A stretch of 48,141 nucleotides of DNA, from the NCBI GenBank assembly GCA_964612675.1, contig CAZTDD010000039.1, forward strand, positions 1-48,141, written 5' to 3'. The notes beneath the pieces were generated by a model that saw only the letters and a list, made by a program, of their open reading frames with translations, was not told the origin of the DNA and searched no databases. This document shows, one piece after another, positions 1 through 7,568 of the stretch. The stretch's first letter is position 1. Each line of letters begins with the position of its first letter. This DNA comes from CAZTDD01 sp964612675 (GTDB taxonomy: Bacteria > Hinthialibacterota > Hinthialibacteria > Hinthialibacterales > JAKPRU01). A program made the position numbers and the translations under genes.

Positions 1-1221
1 TGCCGCTTTCCAACCGCGCGTCCGGCCGACCTCTTCTCGTTTTTGCAACCATAGGATCAACGCGATTCCGCCGAAGATCAGGAACAGAACCAATCCGATG
101 ATACAGGTGATAAGGATCATATTCTGCAGCGATTCTCCCACGCGGAGTCTTGCGTCCATGAAATCGTCCTCGTAGGCGCCTGCTCCGATGACCCAATCCC
201 AAGGCTCGAAATAGGTGACCGCGGCAATCTTCCACCTGGCCTCATCCTCTCCCTTGTTTTTCCAAGGATATCGTTTGAATATCACGGAACCATCGGAAGT
301 ATCGACCGCATCGTTCACGATGGATTGAATAAAGAAATTCCCATCCGCATCCTTTGCTTCCCAGATATTTTCGCCATCGCGTTGCCCGCCCTTGGAAATG
401 ATGTAGCGACCTTTCTGATCCCCTTTGCCACCGAGCACGTACACGTAGCCTGTTTTGCCGACGACGATATCCATGACCCCCTTGCGCAGCGATTCGACAT
501 TTTCCTCTTTCACGCCGACATAGAGGACTCCAACGACTTTGTCGTTCTTATCGAATATCGGTTCATACGCGGTGATATACCAGGCGTTGACCACGTACGC
601 GCGACCGCGATAGGTTTCGCCCCGCATGACAGTCGATACGACAGGATTGGGGGTCCCGTCGGGATTGACGGCGGGAATATACGTTCCGACTGCCCGGGTC
701 CCGTCGAGTTTCTCCACGTTGGTACAGACCCGCAGAACATCTCCTGCCTGATTCATGCGCTGGAAAATTGTGCACGTGCCTCCGACGAGTTCTTTTACCT
801 GATCCACGATGGGAGAAGGTGTATTCATGTCTACAATTTGTCCAAGAGAGGTTTTGCCGACGAGCATCTCGGGAAGCGCCACCTCGTTGACTGCCTTCGT
901 ATATTGATTTACAGCATTCCACTGGAGTTCTTTCTTTCCAAAAGAGACTCCACCTTCCCGCTCCACAATTTCACGGGCGACATTCAGATCGCAATCGACC
1001 TTCTGTTGTACGGCTTCATTTTGCGCCCGGCACAGCAGGTACACGTCCTTTGCGAGCTTGGCTGTTTCGCTCTTTGCAAGAATATCCAGCTCACGGTTGA
1101 CAGTCGTCGCGAGAGTGTCTTTCTGGATAATGATCGCGCAGAGGAGCGATGTGACGGTCAACAGAATTCCGGCGACACTGGCGATCATGATTTTGAATTT
1201 CAGGGAACGCTTTTTCATCAT
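1..1221 (-). CDS. Cache-domain chemoreceptor or sensor protein, N-terminal part (3' end outside window)
   Basis: The frame is open for 407 codons and runs off the left edge, so only the sensory half is visible. It starts with two adjacent ATG codons (1221 and 1218) behind a GGAGG. A membrane segment at about residues 7-28 is followed by a long extracytoplasmic region that resembles the Cache_3-Cache_2 fusion of methyl-accepting chemotaxis proteins, including KTGYVYVLGGKG, FKRYPWKN and EPWDWVIGAGAYEDDF. A second membrane segment lies at about residues 370-392, followed by a basic cytoplasmic start. The missing part would be HAMP plus a methyl-accepting domain, or a kinase. It probably senses a small ligand in the periplasm. 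The porin gene lies 57 bases upstream on the same strand, so co-transcription is likely. The sensor type is well supported; the MCP output is inferred. Confidence 0.8.
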   Translation of the reverse strand, partial: MMKKRSLKFKIMIASVAGILLTVTSLLCAIIIQKDTLATTVNRELDILAKSETAKLAKDVYLLCRAQNEAVQQKVDCDLNVAREIVEREGGVSFGKKELQWNAVNQYTKAVNEVALPEMLVGKTSLGQIVDMNTPSPIVDQVKELVGGTCTIFQRMNQAGDVLRVCTNVEKLDGTRAVGTYIPAVNPDGTPNPVVSTVMRGETYRGRAYVVNAWYITAYEPIFDKNDKVVGVLYVGVKEENVESLRKGVMDIVVGKTGYVYVLGGKGDQKGRYIISKGGQRDGENIWEAKDADGNFFIQSIVNDAVDTSDGSVIFKRYPWKNKGEDEARWKIAAVTYFEPWDWVIGAGAYEDDFMDARLRVGESLQNMILITCIIGLVLFLIFGGIALILWLQKREEVGRTRGWKAA

Positions 1222-1278
1222 TTTTTTCCTCCATGTAGTCTCTGTTCTTTCGGTTGTCCTTTCGGCTGTTTTTTCAAT

Positions 1279-2685
1279 TTAGAAGCGATAGGTGACTGCG
1301 CTTTGTATGCGCACATTGTCTCCGTCGTTGGAATCGGCATACTCCGTATCCCAATACGAGACTTCCAATCCGAGTTGTACGGCTTCATTGAAGTCATAGA
1401 GGACATTCCCGAAGATCGAAGAATTTCGCGTCCTTGAATCGAGAGCCAAATCATCGTTTTCGGGATCGTCGATACTGCTGCCGAGGTTGAACCGCCATCT
1501 ATCGAACGGCCCGAGACACAAGGCGGCCCAACCACCAGTGCTTTCAATGCTCTCCGCGTTGACAAACTGGCCCGGGAAATTTCCTGCGTTGACTGTTCGA
1601 CGCAGATTTCCCGCATCGTCGCTTGTTACGAGAATCCCTTGAGCAATGCCGCCCAGGTAGGCGTCGAGGTTCTCGCCGGTCCAAACAGTCCCTTGAAAGG
1701 CGAGCCAATCCTGAAGAGGAATCACCAGATCGAGATTGAGCGACCATGTGTCGAGATCTTCGTTATCGTCTGTGCCGTTATAATCGTATTCCTCCTGTCC
1801 CCAATGACCTGAGACGCCGACTGTCGTCGGGTTGTCGGTTAAGAGGGGGAACGAGAACGCAGTTCGTCCCTGGAGACTGGGAAAGCCTGCGTCCTCGCCG
1901 GTATCCGCACCGATGCCGAACGGGCCGTCGTCGCCAATGGTTCGTGCAGCGGCGAACTGGAATAGAAGATTCGAATTTTCGCCGACATCGAATCCTTTAC
2001 TGAACCGGAGTTGAGGACGTCTGTACCCGATGTCGCCGGCCCACCATCCAACAGGGTAATTCAATGTCGGCGCAACGAGCGGAGAGATCACGTCGCTTGT
2101 CTGTCCCGCAAGAACTTGGAAATCCTCATTCGGCCAATCGAGTTGGAGGTATGCGTGGCGCATCATCAGGCGGTTTTTGTTTTCCGAGCCGCCTTCATAG
2201 AAATCCACCTCGACCCTGCCGCTGGTTTTGGCTCCCGATACGTTCGGCCCCTGCATTGTCATCCCGAAACGGGATTGGCGGGCGGTCAGATTGAATTGAT
2301 CGTCGTCATCGTTTCCGTTTTCGGGCCGCACCCAGCGCGCGTAGTTGCCCACATCCGTCCGTGAGTCATCGTAGGCGGCGTCGAGGCGAAGGTATCCGTA
2401 CAGATCGATGGGGTATTTCGATCGGACGGCGGGTTTTGCGGAGGTTTCGCCTGAGACGGTGGCGCTCTCGATTCTCTTGACCTCCTCGACGATGTTCTGT
2501 TCCTGTTGGATCAGTCTTTCTTCCAATTGGGAATTATGTCGTTCCAATTGGTTGATTCTTTTTTGTAATTGCTCGATCTGCTGCTGCATCTTTTCGAGGA
2601 CGGCGGTTTGCGATTGCGACCATATCGGACTCACACAAAATGCCACCAACAACAGACCCATTCCTGCACGTACAACGATATTCAT
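1279..2685 (-). CDS. Outer-membrane porin with N-terminal coiled coil (DcaP-like)
   Basis: The predicted protein has 468 residues. The chosen ATG (2685) follows a GAGGGAGGAAAG ribosome site and opens directly into a signal peptide (MNIVVRAGMGLLLVAF, cleavage near WSQS); a 40-codon upstream extension has neither property. Next comes a heptad-rich helix, about residues 28-65, with many Q, E and L. The remainder is a run of amphipathic beta strands (LYGYLRLDAAYDD, RQSRFGMTMQGP, HAYLQLDW) ending in an aromatic residue, YRF. That is the usual layout of trimeric porins of the DcaP type. It probably admits small, perhaps anionic, solutes; the substrate cannot be read from the sequence. The chemoreceptor gene follows after 57 bases, and the pair could couple uptake with taxis. 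Confidence 0.75.
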   Translation of the reverse strand: MNIVVRAGMGLLLVAFCVSPIWSQSQTAVLEKMQQQIEQLQKRINQLERHNSQLEERLIQQEQNIVEEVKRIESATVSGETSAKPAVRSKYPIDLYGYLRLDAAYDDSRTDVGNYARWVRPENGNDDDDQFNLTARQSRFGMTMQGPNVSGAKTSGRVEVDFYEGGSENKNRLMMRHAYLQLDWPNEDFQVLAGQTSDVISPLVAPTLNYPVGWWAGDIGYRRPQLRFSKGFDVGENSNLLFQFAAARTIGDDGPFGIGADTGEDAGFPSLQGRTAFSFPLLTDNPTTVGVSGHWGQEEYDYNGTDDNEDLDTWSLNLDLVIPLQDWLAFQGTVWTGENLDAYLGGIAQGILVTSDDAGNLRRTVNAGNFPGQFVNAESIESTGGWAALCLGPFDRWRFNLGSSIDDPENDDLALDSRTRNSSIFGNVLYDFNEAVQLGLEVSYWDTEYADSNDGDNVRIQSAVTYRF

Positions 2686-2942
2686 GTTCTTTCCTCCCTC
2701 TGGGTACTCAACAGGCTGAAGAGTTCTCGATCCCATCCTTCCCAAAAACAACCAAAAACGAAACCGTATTTTTGCGACGCGCTGTCGGTTGAACAGGTGC
2801 GTCATCTACTGACAAACAGACCCCCTCCTTTCCCTTTGCAGAAAGGTGTTTTCCAGTCACGATCCGCTGTGGGACGGACAGAGGTTTCAGAAGTGGAAAT
2901 CGAATCCGGATTCGTTTTCTGTGTGTTACGACTCTGCTATGG
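2686..2942. other. Intergenic region upstream of the porin gene
   Basis: This stretch of roughly 260 bases separates the thioredoxin-like gene from the porin. I see a ribosome site at its right-to-left end (GAGGGAGGAAAG before the porin ATG) but no convincing sigma70 or sigma54 promoter. Because the thioredoxin-like gene has its own terminator, the porin should have its own promoter here. Confidence 0.4.
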
Positions 2943-2964
2943 AAAACGGCCTTTGGGCCGGTTT
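2943..2964 (-). terminator. Intrinsic terminator of the thioredoxin-like gene
   Basis: Read on the minus strand, the end of the gene forms AAACCGGCC-CAAA-GGCCGTTTT: a GC stem of five pairs extended by A-T pairs, a four-base loop and a T run. It overlaps the TAA stop codon. It argues that the thioredoxin-like gene is transcribed alone and not as a leader of the porin gene. Confidence 0.65.
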
Positions 2965-3328
2965 ATGCACACATTCCTTTTCGTTGAGCGGAAGTCATTT
3001 GGAGAACTTGTCGAATCAAATAGAATAATTCTTCTTCGCTTCTGATCCCGAGACTTTTATACAGGACTTTGTCCATATGGCCGGCGACGATTGTCGGTAC
3101 TCCGAATACTCCGTATCGCTCAGACAGGTTGGAGGTTTCTTCGACGACACAGACAGCTGTGTGGATGCGACCCGGAAAACGATTTGCAGCGGCCGTAAAA
3201 GCATCGATCATTTTCGCGGCGTTCGGGTCGTGACGGCTTTCGAAAAGAATGAGAAAAGGTTTTTCGGTATTCTTGAAAAATCCAGATACGTTTTTGTCGG
3301 TTAAGCGAACAAGCGGTGTTTGGTTCAT
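2963..3328 (-). CDS. Thioredoxin-fold protein lacking the CxxC redox motif
   Basis: The protein has 121 residues, the size of a single thioredoxin domain, without signal peptide. The strand-loop-helix where the active site should be reads FLILFESRHDPNAAKM, with no cysteine at either active-site position. The cis-proline loop is intact (GVFGVPTIVAG), as is the last helix (SEEELFYLIRQVL). It therefore keeps the fold but should not be a dithiol oxidoreductase; a binding, chaperone or scaffold role is more likely. A sigma54-type promoter lies about 42 bases upstream and a terminator overlaps its stop codon, so it is probably a single-gene unit controlled by the activator encoded just upstream. 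The ribosome site is weak (AGAGAA). Fold assignment is firm, function unknown. Confidence 0.7.
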   Translation of the reverse strand: MNQTPLVRLTDKNVSGFFKNTEKPFLILFESRHDPNAAKMIDAFTAAANRFPGRIHTAVCVVEETSNLSERYGVFGVPTIVAGHMDKVLYKSLGIRSEEELFYLIRQVLQMTSAQRKGMCA

Positions 3329-3369
3329 TTTTTATGACATTCTCTGTTGTTGTTGTTGGCGTGGCTAGC

Positions 3370-3385
3370 AGCAAGAAGAGGGCCA
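3370..3385 (-). promoter_or_regulatory. Sigma54-type (-24/-12) promoter
   Basis: The minus strand reads TGGCCC-TCTTC-TTGCT, one mismatch from the consensus TGGCAC-N5-TTGCW with exact spacing. The -12 element is about 44 bases before the ATG of the thioredoxin-like gene. The neighbouring gene upstream encodes a sigma54-dependent activator, which raises the likelihood that this match is functional. Confidence 0.55.
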
Positions 3386-3569
3386 GTTAGTGTGTGAAGT
3401 TGAAGAACCGATAGCGGTACAGCAAAGACGAGGGCATTCCAGTTTCATCGGAATACAACAAAGACGATATCGAAGTACTAACGTAGTGCGTACGCCTTTT
3501 TGTAGAATATCTGCGCCTCCTGTGCCCCTGATCGAAGGGAATGAAGCGACATGGCGATCTCGTAACGTA

Positions 3570-3600
3570 TTGAGATTGCTTCGCTTCGCTCGCAATGACG
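3570..3600. repeat. Dispersed-repeat core (GCGAGCGAAGCGAAGCAATC type)
   Basis: The minus strand of this segment reads CGTCATTGCGAGCGAAGCG followed by AAGCAATCTCAA. This matches, from memory, a short non-coding repeat found scattered in many bacterial genomes. Only one copy is in the window, so its repetitive nature here is from general knowledge and not shown by the sequence. Confidence 0.45.
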
Positions 3601-3708
3601 ATAAGTTATGCGATACCTATCGCAGTACGGAGATGCCCGCGACACAACGGAGACAGCTGGGACACTACGCCGGCATGGAGCAGGTTCTTCTGTGTACCCC
3701 GCGGCAAC

Positions 3709-3849
3709 AGTGCAGTATTATGTGCACTATTTATCGTTTTGTTGTTGTCTTCCGGCCGGAATGCGGTTGGGAGGCTTCGTGTTTCCGGTTGATTGGAATC
3801 GTTGCATGCAACGGAAAGTGCTATAGCACATGGTGCACAATTGTAGCAC
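3709..3849. promoter_or_regulatory. Cluster of palindromes, candidate activator-binding (enhancer) sites
   Basis: Four dyads lie between the activator gene and the sigma54 promoter. AGTGCA-N8-TGCACT is at 3709-3728, CGTTGCATGCAACG at 3800-3813, GTGCTATAGCAC at 3818-3829 and GTGCACAATTGTAGCAC at 3833-3849. The last three have centres about 17 bases apart and share TGC/GCA arms. Sigma54 activators with Fis-type helix-turn-helix domains usually bind such tandem dyads upstream of the promoter. The distance to the promoter, about 430-480 bases, is long but workable with DNA looping. Confidence 0.4.
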
Positions 3850-3892
3850 TTCAGAGTACGTGCTTGATATTCTGGAACGGTTCGTTCGCGGG

Positions 3893-6139
3893 CTATTTTG
3901 GAGGTAATAGGTTGTAATCTTTGATCTTACGCCAAATGGTATTTCTGTGGACTCCCAGAATTCGAGCGGCCTCCGAGCGGTTCCATTCGACGGCGTCGAG
4001 CACTTCTTTGAGTTTTTCGCGTTCCGATTTGAAAAGCGTCGCGGCTTGTTCCGGAGCCGAAGTCGGTTTGGCGGGCCGCAGTAGTTCGTCGGGAAGGTGC
4101 TGCTTTTGGATATAGGACTCGCGACTGAGCACCACAGCGTGTTCGAGCACGTTCCGTAGTTGTCGGATGTTGCCTGGCCAATCGTAATTGAGAAGCACAT
4201 GCATGGCTTCCGGTTCGGCCCCTTCGATATTCCGCCCCGCCTGGATTTGTAGGCGCTCCAAAAAGAAACGAATCAGAAGAGGAATATCCTCTGTTCTTTC
4301 TTTTAGTGGGGGCAGGTTGATGGCCACGACCTTGAGCCGGTAGTAAAGATCTTCGCGGAATAGGCCTCGCCGAACCAGTTCATCGAGGTTTTTGTTTGTC
4401 GCAGCGACGATACGCACGTCGACTTTGACCGAGTCGGTGGAGCCGACGCGCTCGATTTCCCGTTCCTGAAGCACTCTCAGTAGACGTTTCTGCAAGTCCG
4501 GCGAGACATCGCCGATCTCATCGAGGAAGATCGTTCCGCCGTGAGCGAGTTCAAAGCGTCCGACTTTGTCTTGGGAGGCGCCGGTAAACGCACCCCGGTC
4601 ATGGCCGAAGAGTTCGCTTTCGAGGAGGGTTTCCGGCAAGGCGGCGCAGTTGACGCTGACAAGCGGCCCTTTGCGGCGGGTGCCGTGATGATGAAGCGCC
4701 CTGGCAACGAGTTCCTTTCCCGTTCCGCTGTCGCCTTGAATCAATACTGTTGTCTCCGTGTCGGCCAGATTGCGGATCATCTCAAACACGCGCAGCATTC
4801 CGGGGCTTCGGCCGATGATGTTTTCGAAGGAGCACTGTTCCGTGGCCTGAATTTCGAGTGCGCGCATGCGAGTGATGTCGCGGATGACAAGTACCGCTCC
4901 CTCTTCGGAGGTTTCGGGCAGCGGAGTTGCATTCACTGAATACGTGCTTGCGTAATCGCCCGTGCGGTTCGTGATCTGGAAGTCCCGGATGAAGTTTTTT
5001 GTTTTGAGCGAGTTTTCGGCGACGTCAACGATTTGTTTCAGCCCATGGCGGCAGATGGAGCCGAGCGGTTTGCCTTTCGCGAATTCCGAAGTTGTGCCGA
5101 GCAAGGACGCTGCGGCCGTATTCAGGCCGAGGATGATTCTGTTTTTGTCGACGGCAATAACACCGTCCTGGACCGCGTTGCGCAGCTGTTGTTCCAGAAG
5201 AGTTTTCTCTTCTTCCACTCGTTTTCGCTCGGTGACATCCCTAATAAACGCGCACATTCCCATCGGTTCATCTCGATCGTCGCGCAGCACGTATTTACGA
5301 ATCTCCACAGGCAAGACCGAGCCGTCTTTTCTTATGTATTCCTTTTCATAGACGTCGGAGTAGCCCCTGATTAAGACCTGTCTGCGGATCAAGTCATCTT
5401 CCATGGAGTGCCATTTGGGCGGGGAGATGTCTTTGTAGGTCTTTCCTTTCAGCTCCTGTTTCGTGTATCCCACCATTTCGTGGAACGTGGTATTCGATTC
5501 GATAAACTCTCCATCCATGTTGACGAATGTGTAGCCGTCGCGACTTGCCTCGTAGAGCTGGCGGTATCTCCTTTGCGATAACGCCAATCTCCGCTCCGCC
5601 TCTTTTCGTTCGGTGATATCTTCCACCATGCCGATGATGTTCAGCGGACGGCCTTCTTTGTCGCGAACGACAGACACGGCCAAGCTGCCCCAGATCAGGG
5701 ACCCGTCGCGATGGATATACCGTTTCTCCATTTGATAATAGTCGCGACGGCCTTCTACCAGTTCCCTGAACAAGTGCCAATCGATGTCGGCATCCTCCGG
5801 ATGGGTAAACTCCGTGAACTGCATGCGTCGGAGTTCGTCTTCGGAGTATCCGACGATTTCTTGAAGAGCCAGGTTGCTGAGGATCGGATGGCCGTCCATG
5901 TCGAGGAGGGCTGCGCCGAATGGCGCGTATTGGAAGAGGATCCGGAAACGCTGTGCGCTTTCGCGAAGGCGTCTTTCCGTTTTTTTTGCGGCCGGTGATG
6001 TCTTCCACAGTGCCTTCGTAGCAAAGCGTTTCGCCGTTCTGGTTACGGACGGCTGTGGCGCTTTCGCGAACGAAGAGTGGTGTCCCATCGGATCGTGTCC
6101 AAGCCGATTCCAGGCCGACCACCTTGCCCTTACGCTCAA
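3893..6139 (-). CDS. Sigma54-dependent transcriptional activator with PAS domains (main part; gene frameshifted)
   Basis: This frame holds the regulator from its second PAS domain to its end. From about residue 52 it shows two full PAS domains closed by EDITERKE and RDVTERKR, then a third PAS-like domain (residues 320-425). The AAA+ domain follows, with Walker A GDSGTGKE (469-476), GAFTGA (516-521, which contacts sigma54), Walker B GGTIFLDEIG and an R-finger region. A Fis-type helix-turn-helix closes it (NRSEAARILGVHRNTIWRKI). It should act as a ring ATPase that opens sigma54 promoters. The first 51 codons of this frame are not homologous: the true N-terminus lies in the neighbouring frame and joins at an A8 run (5980-5987). 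Likely targets are the sigma54 promoter and dyads just downstream. Confidence 0.85.
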   Translation of the reverse strand: MSVRARWSAWNRLGHDPMGHHSSFAKAPQPSVTRTAKRFATKALWKTSPAAKKTERRLRESAQRFRILFQYAPFGAALLDMDGHPILSNLALQEIVGYSEDELRRMQFTEFTHPEDADIDWHLFRELVEGRRDYYQMEKRYIHRDGSLIWGSLAVSVVRDKEGRPLNIIGMVEDITERKEAERRLALSQRRYRQLYEASRDGYTFVNMDGEFIESNTTFHEMVGYTKQELKGKTYKDISPPKWHSMEDDLIRRQVLIRGYSDVYEKEYIRKDGSVLPVEIRKYVLRDDRDEPMGMCAFIRDVTERKRVEEEKTLLEQQLRNAVQDGVIAVDKNRIILGLNTAAASLLGTTSEFAKGKPLGSICRHGLKQIVDVAENSLKTKNFIRDFQITNRTGDYASTYSVNATPLPETSEEGAVLVIRDITRMRALEIQATEQCSFENIIGRSPGMLRVFEMIRNLADTETTVLIQGDSGTGKELVARALHHHGTRRKGPLVSVNCAALPETLLESELFGHDRGAFTGASQDKVGRFELAHGGTIFLDEIGDVSPDLQKRLLRVLQEREIERVGSTDSVKVDVRIVAATNKNLDELVRRGLFREDLYYRLKVVAINLPPLKERTEDIPLLIRFFLERLQIQAGRNIEGAEPEAMHVLLNYDWPGNIRQLRNVLEHAVVLSRESYIQKQHLPDELLRPAKPTSAPEQAATLFKSEREKLKEVLDAVEWNRSEAARILGVHRNTIWRKIKDYNLLPPK

Positions 6140-6842
6140 TGATCTCTTTGAACTCCGAGCGTGAATAGCCGACCTCGAAACCTTCTCGCTCCAGATTTCG
6201 TCGGGTCAGTTCCTCGAGGGTGGAGTAGCCAAGCATGCGGAGCAGCGCGGGGTTCGCCATCAGGATGCGTCCGTCAGGTGTGGTCCGGTACAGTCCTATA
6301 GCCGCGTTTTCAAAGAGACTCTGAAAGCGCTTCGTTGCCGCTACAGCCTCCCTTTCCGCATCGATGTAGTATTTCTGATGTACCAGGAATGCCAAATCGC
6401 GCACGATATCCTTCGCAAAATGCTCCGCCAAATCGCGATGCCGGGGAGAAAACTCGAGGGGAGTATCGTTCCACCCACCGATCAAGCCGAACCGTTCACC
6501 GTTTGGCGGGGTCAGAGGGAATCCCAGGAAAGACGTCATACCGTGCTCTCTATCGAGAGAAGAATTCCACGTGGGGTCTATTGATGCGTCGGGAACAATC
6601 AGTGGAGCGTTATTCTTGATGACCGATTCCGCAAAGGGACTCGAGCCCCACGGTATGATTTCACCGGAGTTATAAGGGATTGTAGTCGTGCCTGCGGTAC
6701 AGAGTACCAGAAGACCCTTTGGGTCGCAGACAAGGATGAGACCGGTGCATGTCTCCAGAAACTCGGTGAAGAGGAGGAGATTGTTATTCCACCGGTCAAG
6801 CATGTCTTGAGGAATTCGGTGCGCTGATTCTGCAGGGTTCAT
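5394..6842 (-). CDS. GAF-PAS N-terminal part of the same sigma54 activator, in the other frame
   Basis: From the ATG at 6842 this frame encodes a GAF-like domain (residues 20-160, LILVCDPKGLLVL onward) and one PAS domain ending in VEDITGRKK (about residue 285). Beyond the T8/A8 run at 5980-5987 its translation becomes arginine-rich and unrelated to any domain, while the other frame picks up exactly at KKTERRLRESAQRF. Joining the frames there by skipping one A gives one continuous protein of 982 residues with GAF, four PAS-like, AAA+ and Fis domains. The split may be a sequencing error, a phase-variable mutation or a slippage-dependent frameshift. A TTG further upstream (6899) is possible but is outside the domain and has no better ribosome site. 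Confidence 0.7.
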   Translation of the reverse strand: MNPAESAHRIPQDMLDRWNNNLLLFTEFLETCTGLILVCDPKGLLVLCTAGTTTIPYNSGEIIPWGSSPFAESVIKNNAPLIVPDASIDPTWNSSLDREHGMTSFLGFPLTPPNGERFGLIGGWNDTPLEFSPRHRDLAEHFAKDIVRDLAFLVHQKYYIDAEREAVAATKRFQSLFENAAIGLYRTTPDGRILMANPALLRMLGYSTLEELTRRNLEREGFEVGYSRSEFKEIIERKGKVVGLESAWTRSDGTPLFVRESATAVRNQNGETLCYEGTVEDITGRKKNGKTPSRKRTAFPDPLPIRAIRRSPPRHGRPSDPQQPGSSRNRRILRRRTPTHAVHGVYPSGGCRHRLALVQGTGRRPSRLLSNGETVYPSRRVPDLGQLGRVCRSRQRRPSAEHHRHGGRYHRTKRGGAEIGVIAKEIPPALRGKSRRLHIRQHGWRVYRIEYHVPRNGGIHETGAERKDLQRHLPAQMALHGR

Positions 6843-7180
6843 CGGATTCTTTGGTCTGAGAAGTCCATCCCAGGCGGTTTCTTGACAGTTTCTTGACAAC
6901 GGATAGAGTCTGTTTCCCCGAATAGATCAACATCCGGAAATGAGACCGTGCTCCATAGAGAGAAGTTCCCTCGACAGAGAGATCGGTTCACGCCGTTTGC
7001 AGCGTTTTACTCGCGGTAATGATATAATGATGATGATTTCAATCTTAGCCTTTACGCAAGAATCGGAAAGGGCGAATAGTCGATTTTGAAGCCTTGGGGG
7101 ACGTGACAGTTTGTCTTCCAAGAAGGACTGCCAGGCAAGAAGCCGGAGTGGAAGAACGCAGGGGGAGAAGATAGTGAAAC

Positions 7181-7213
7181 ACGAAGGCGCGAAGGAGACA
7201 CGAAAGCACGAAA
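7181..7213. repeat. 33-base dispersed repeat, copy 1
   Basis: The sequence starts ACGAAGGCGCGAAGG and ends CACGAAAGCACGAAA. It matches 15668-15700 at 30 of 33 positions. Both copies lie in intergenic DNA. The triplet-like GGC/CACGAA pattern is of a kind often seen scattered in large bacterial genomes. Confidence 0.6.
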
Positions 7214-7409
7214 AAAGACAAAGAAGCCAATCGGTCTTTTCGTCCTCCCTCTTCCTATCAGCCGTCCTGTCGGGGTAGCTTCTCTTTCTCAAATCGCCGG
7301 CCCTGCCGGTCCGTTGCTTGCAATGGCGTTGGAAAATGGCCGGGAAGCCCTTTGGGTTGCGAAGGGCACATGACCAGTCGTCTTCTGAACGATCCTAAAC
7401 CAAGGTCTA

Positions 7410-7438
7410 TTGCACTTTGTCTTGAGGCGATACATAAT
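7410..7438 (+). promoter_or_regulatory. Possible sigma70-type promoter
   Basis: TTGCAC and CATAAT are separated by 17 bases, about 130 bases before the ATG of the secreted protein gene at 7569. The -10 is good and the -35 poor, so this is a weak prediction. Confidence 0.3.
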
Positions 7439-7568
7439 AGCTGTACGATAACTGGGAGAGTACTACATCAGGATTCAGCAGCGATCTTCCCCACCCTTGG
7501 CTTTGCCAGAAGACAGAAAAACCCATACATCTTGTCTCCGGTAACTTTACGAGAAGGAAGAGCATCGG

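Larger units (their letters stand above)
6843..7568. other. Divergent intergenic region, about 725 bases, no gene
   Basis: No convincing coding region was found. It contains a pair of CTTGAC direct repeats 11 bases apart (6881-6897) just upstream of the activator gene, a 33-base sequence repeated elsewhere in the window (7181-7213) and a possible promoter for the secreted protein gene to the right (7410-7438). The small frames here read through the repeat and look like chance. Confidence 0.5.

Noticed and set aside
325..1437. A 370-codon plus-strand open frame opposite the chemoreceptor and porin genes
   Set aside because: The minus strand encodes clear Cache and porin sequence; the plus frame has no domain, and it runs across the junction of two genes.
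3390..3917. A 175-codon plus-strand frame between the thioredoxin-like and activator genes
   Set aside because: It reads through a dispersed repeat and palindromes and shows no protein-like pattern; regulatory DNA is a better explanation.
6927..7292. Small minus-strand frames with FRVSFAPSCF-type peptides
   Set aside because: The peptide comes from translating the 33-base repeat; a similar peptide appears at the second repeat copy.
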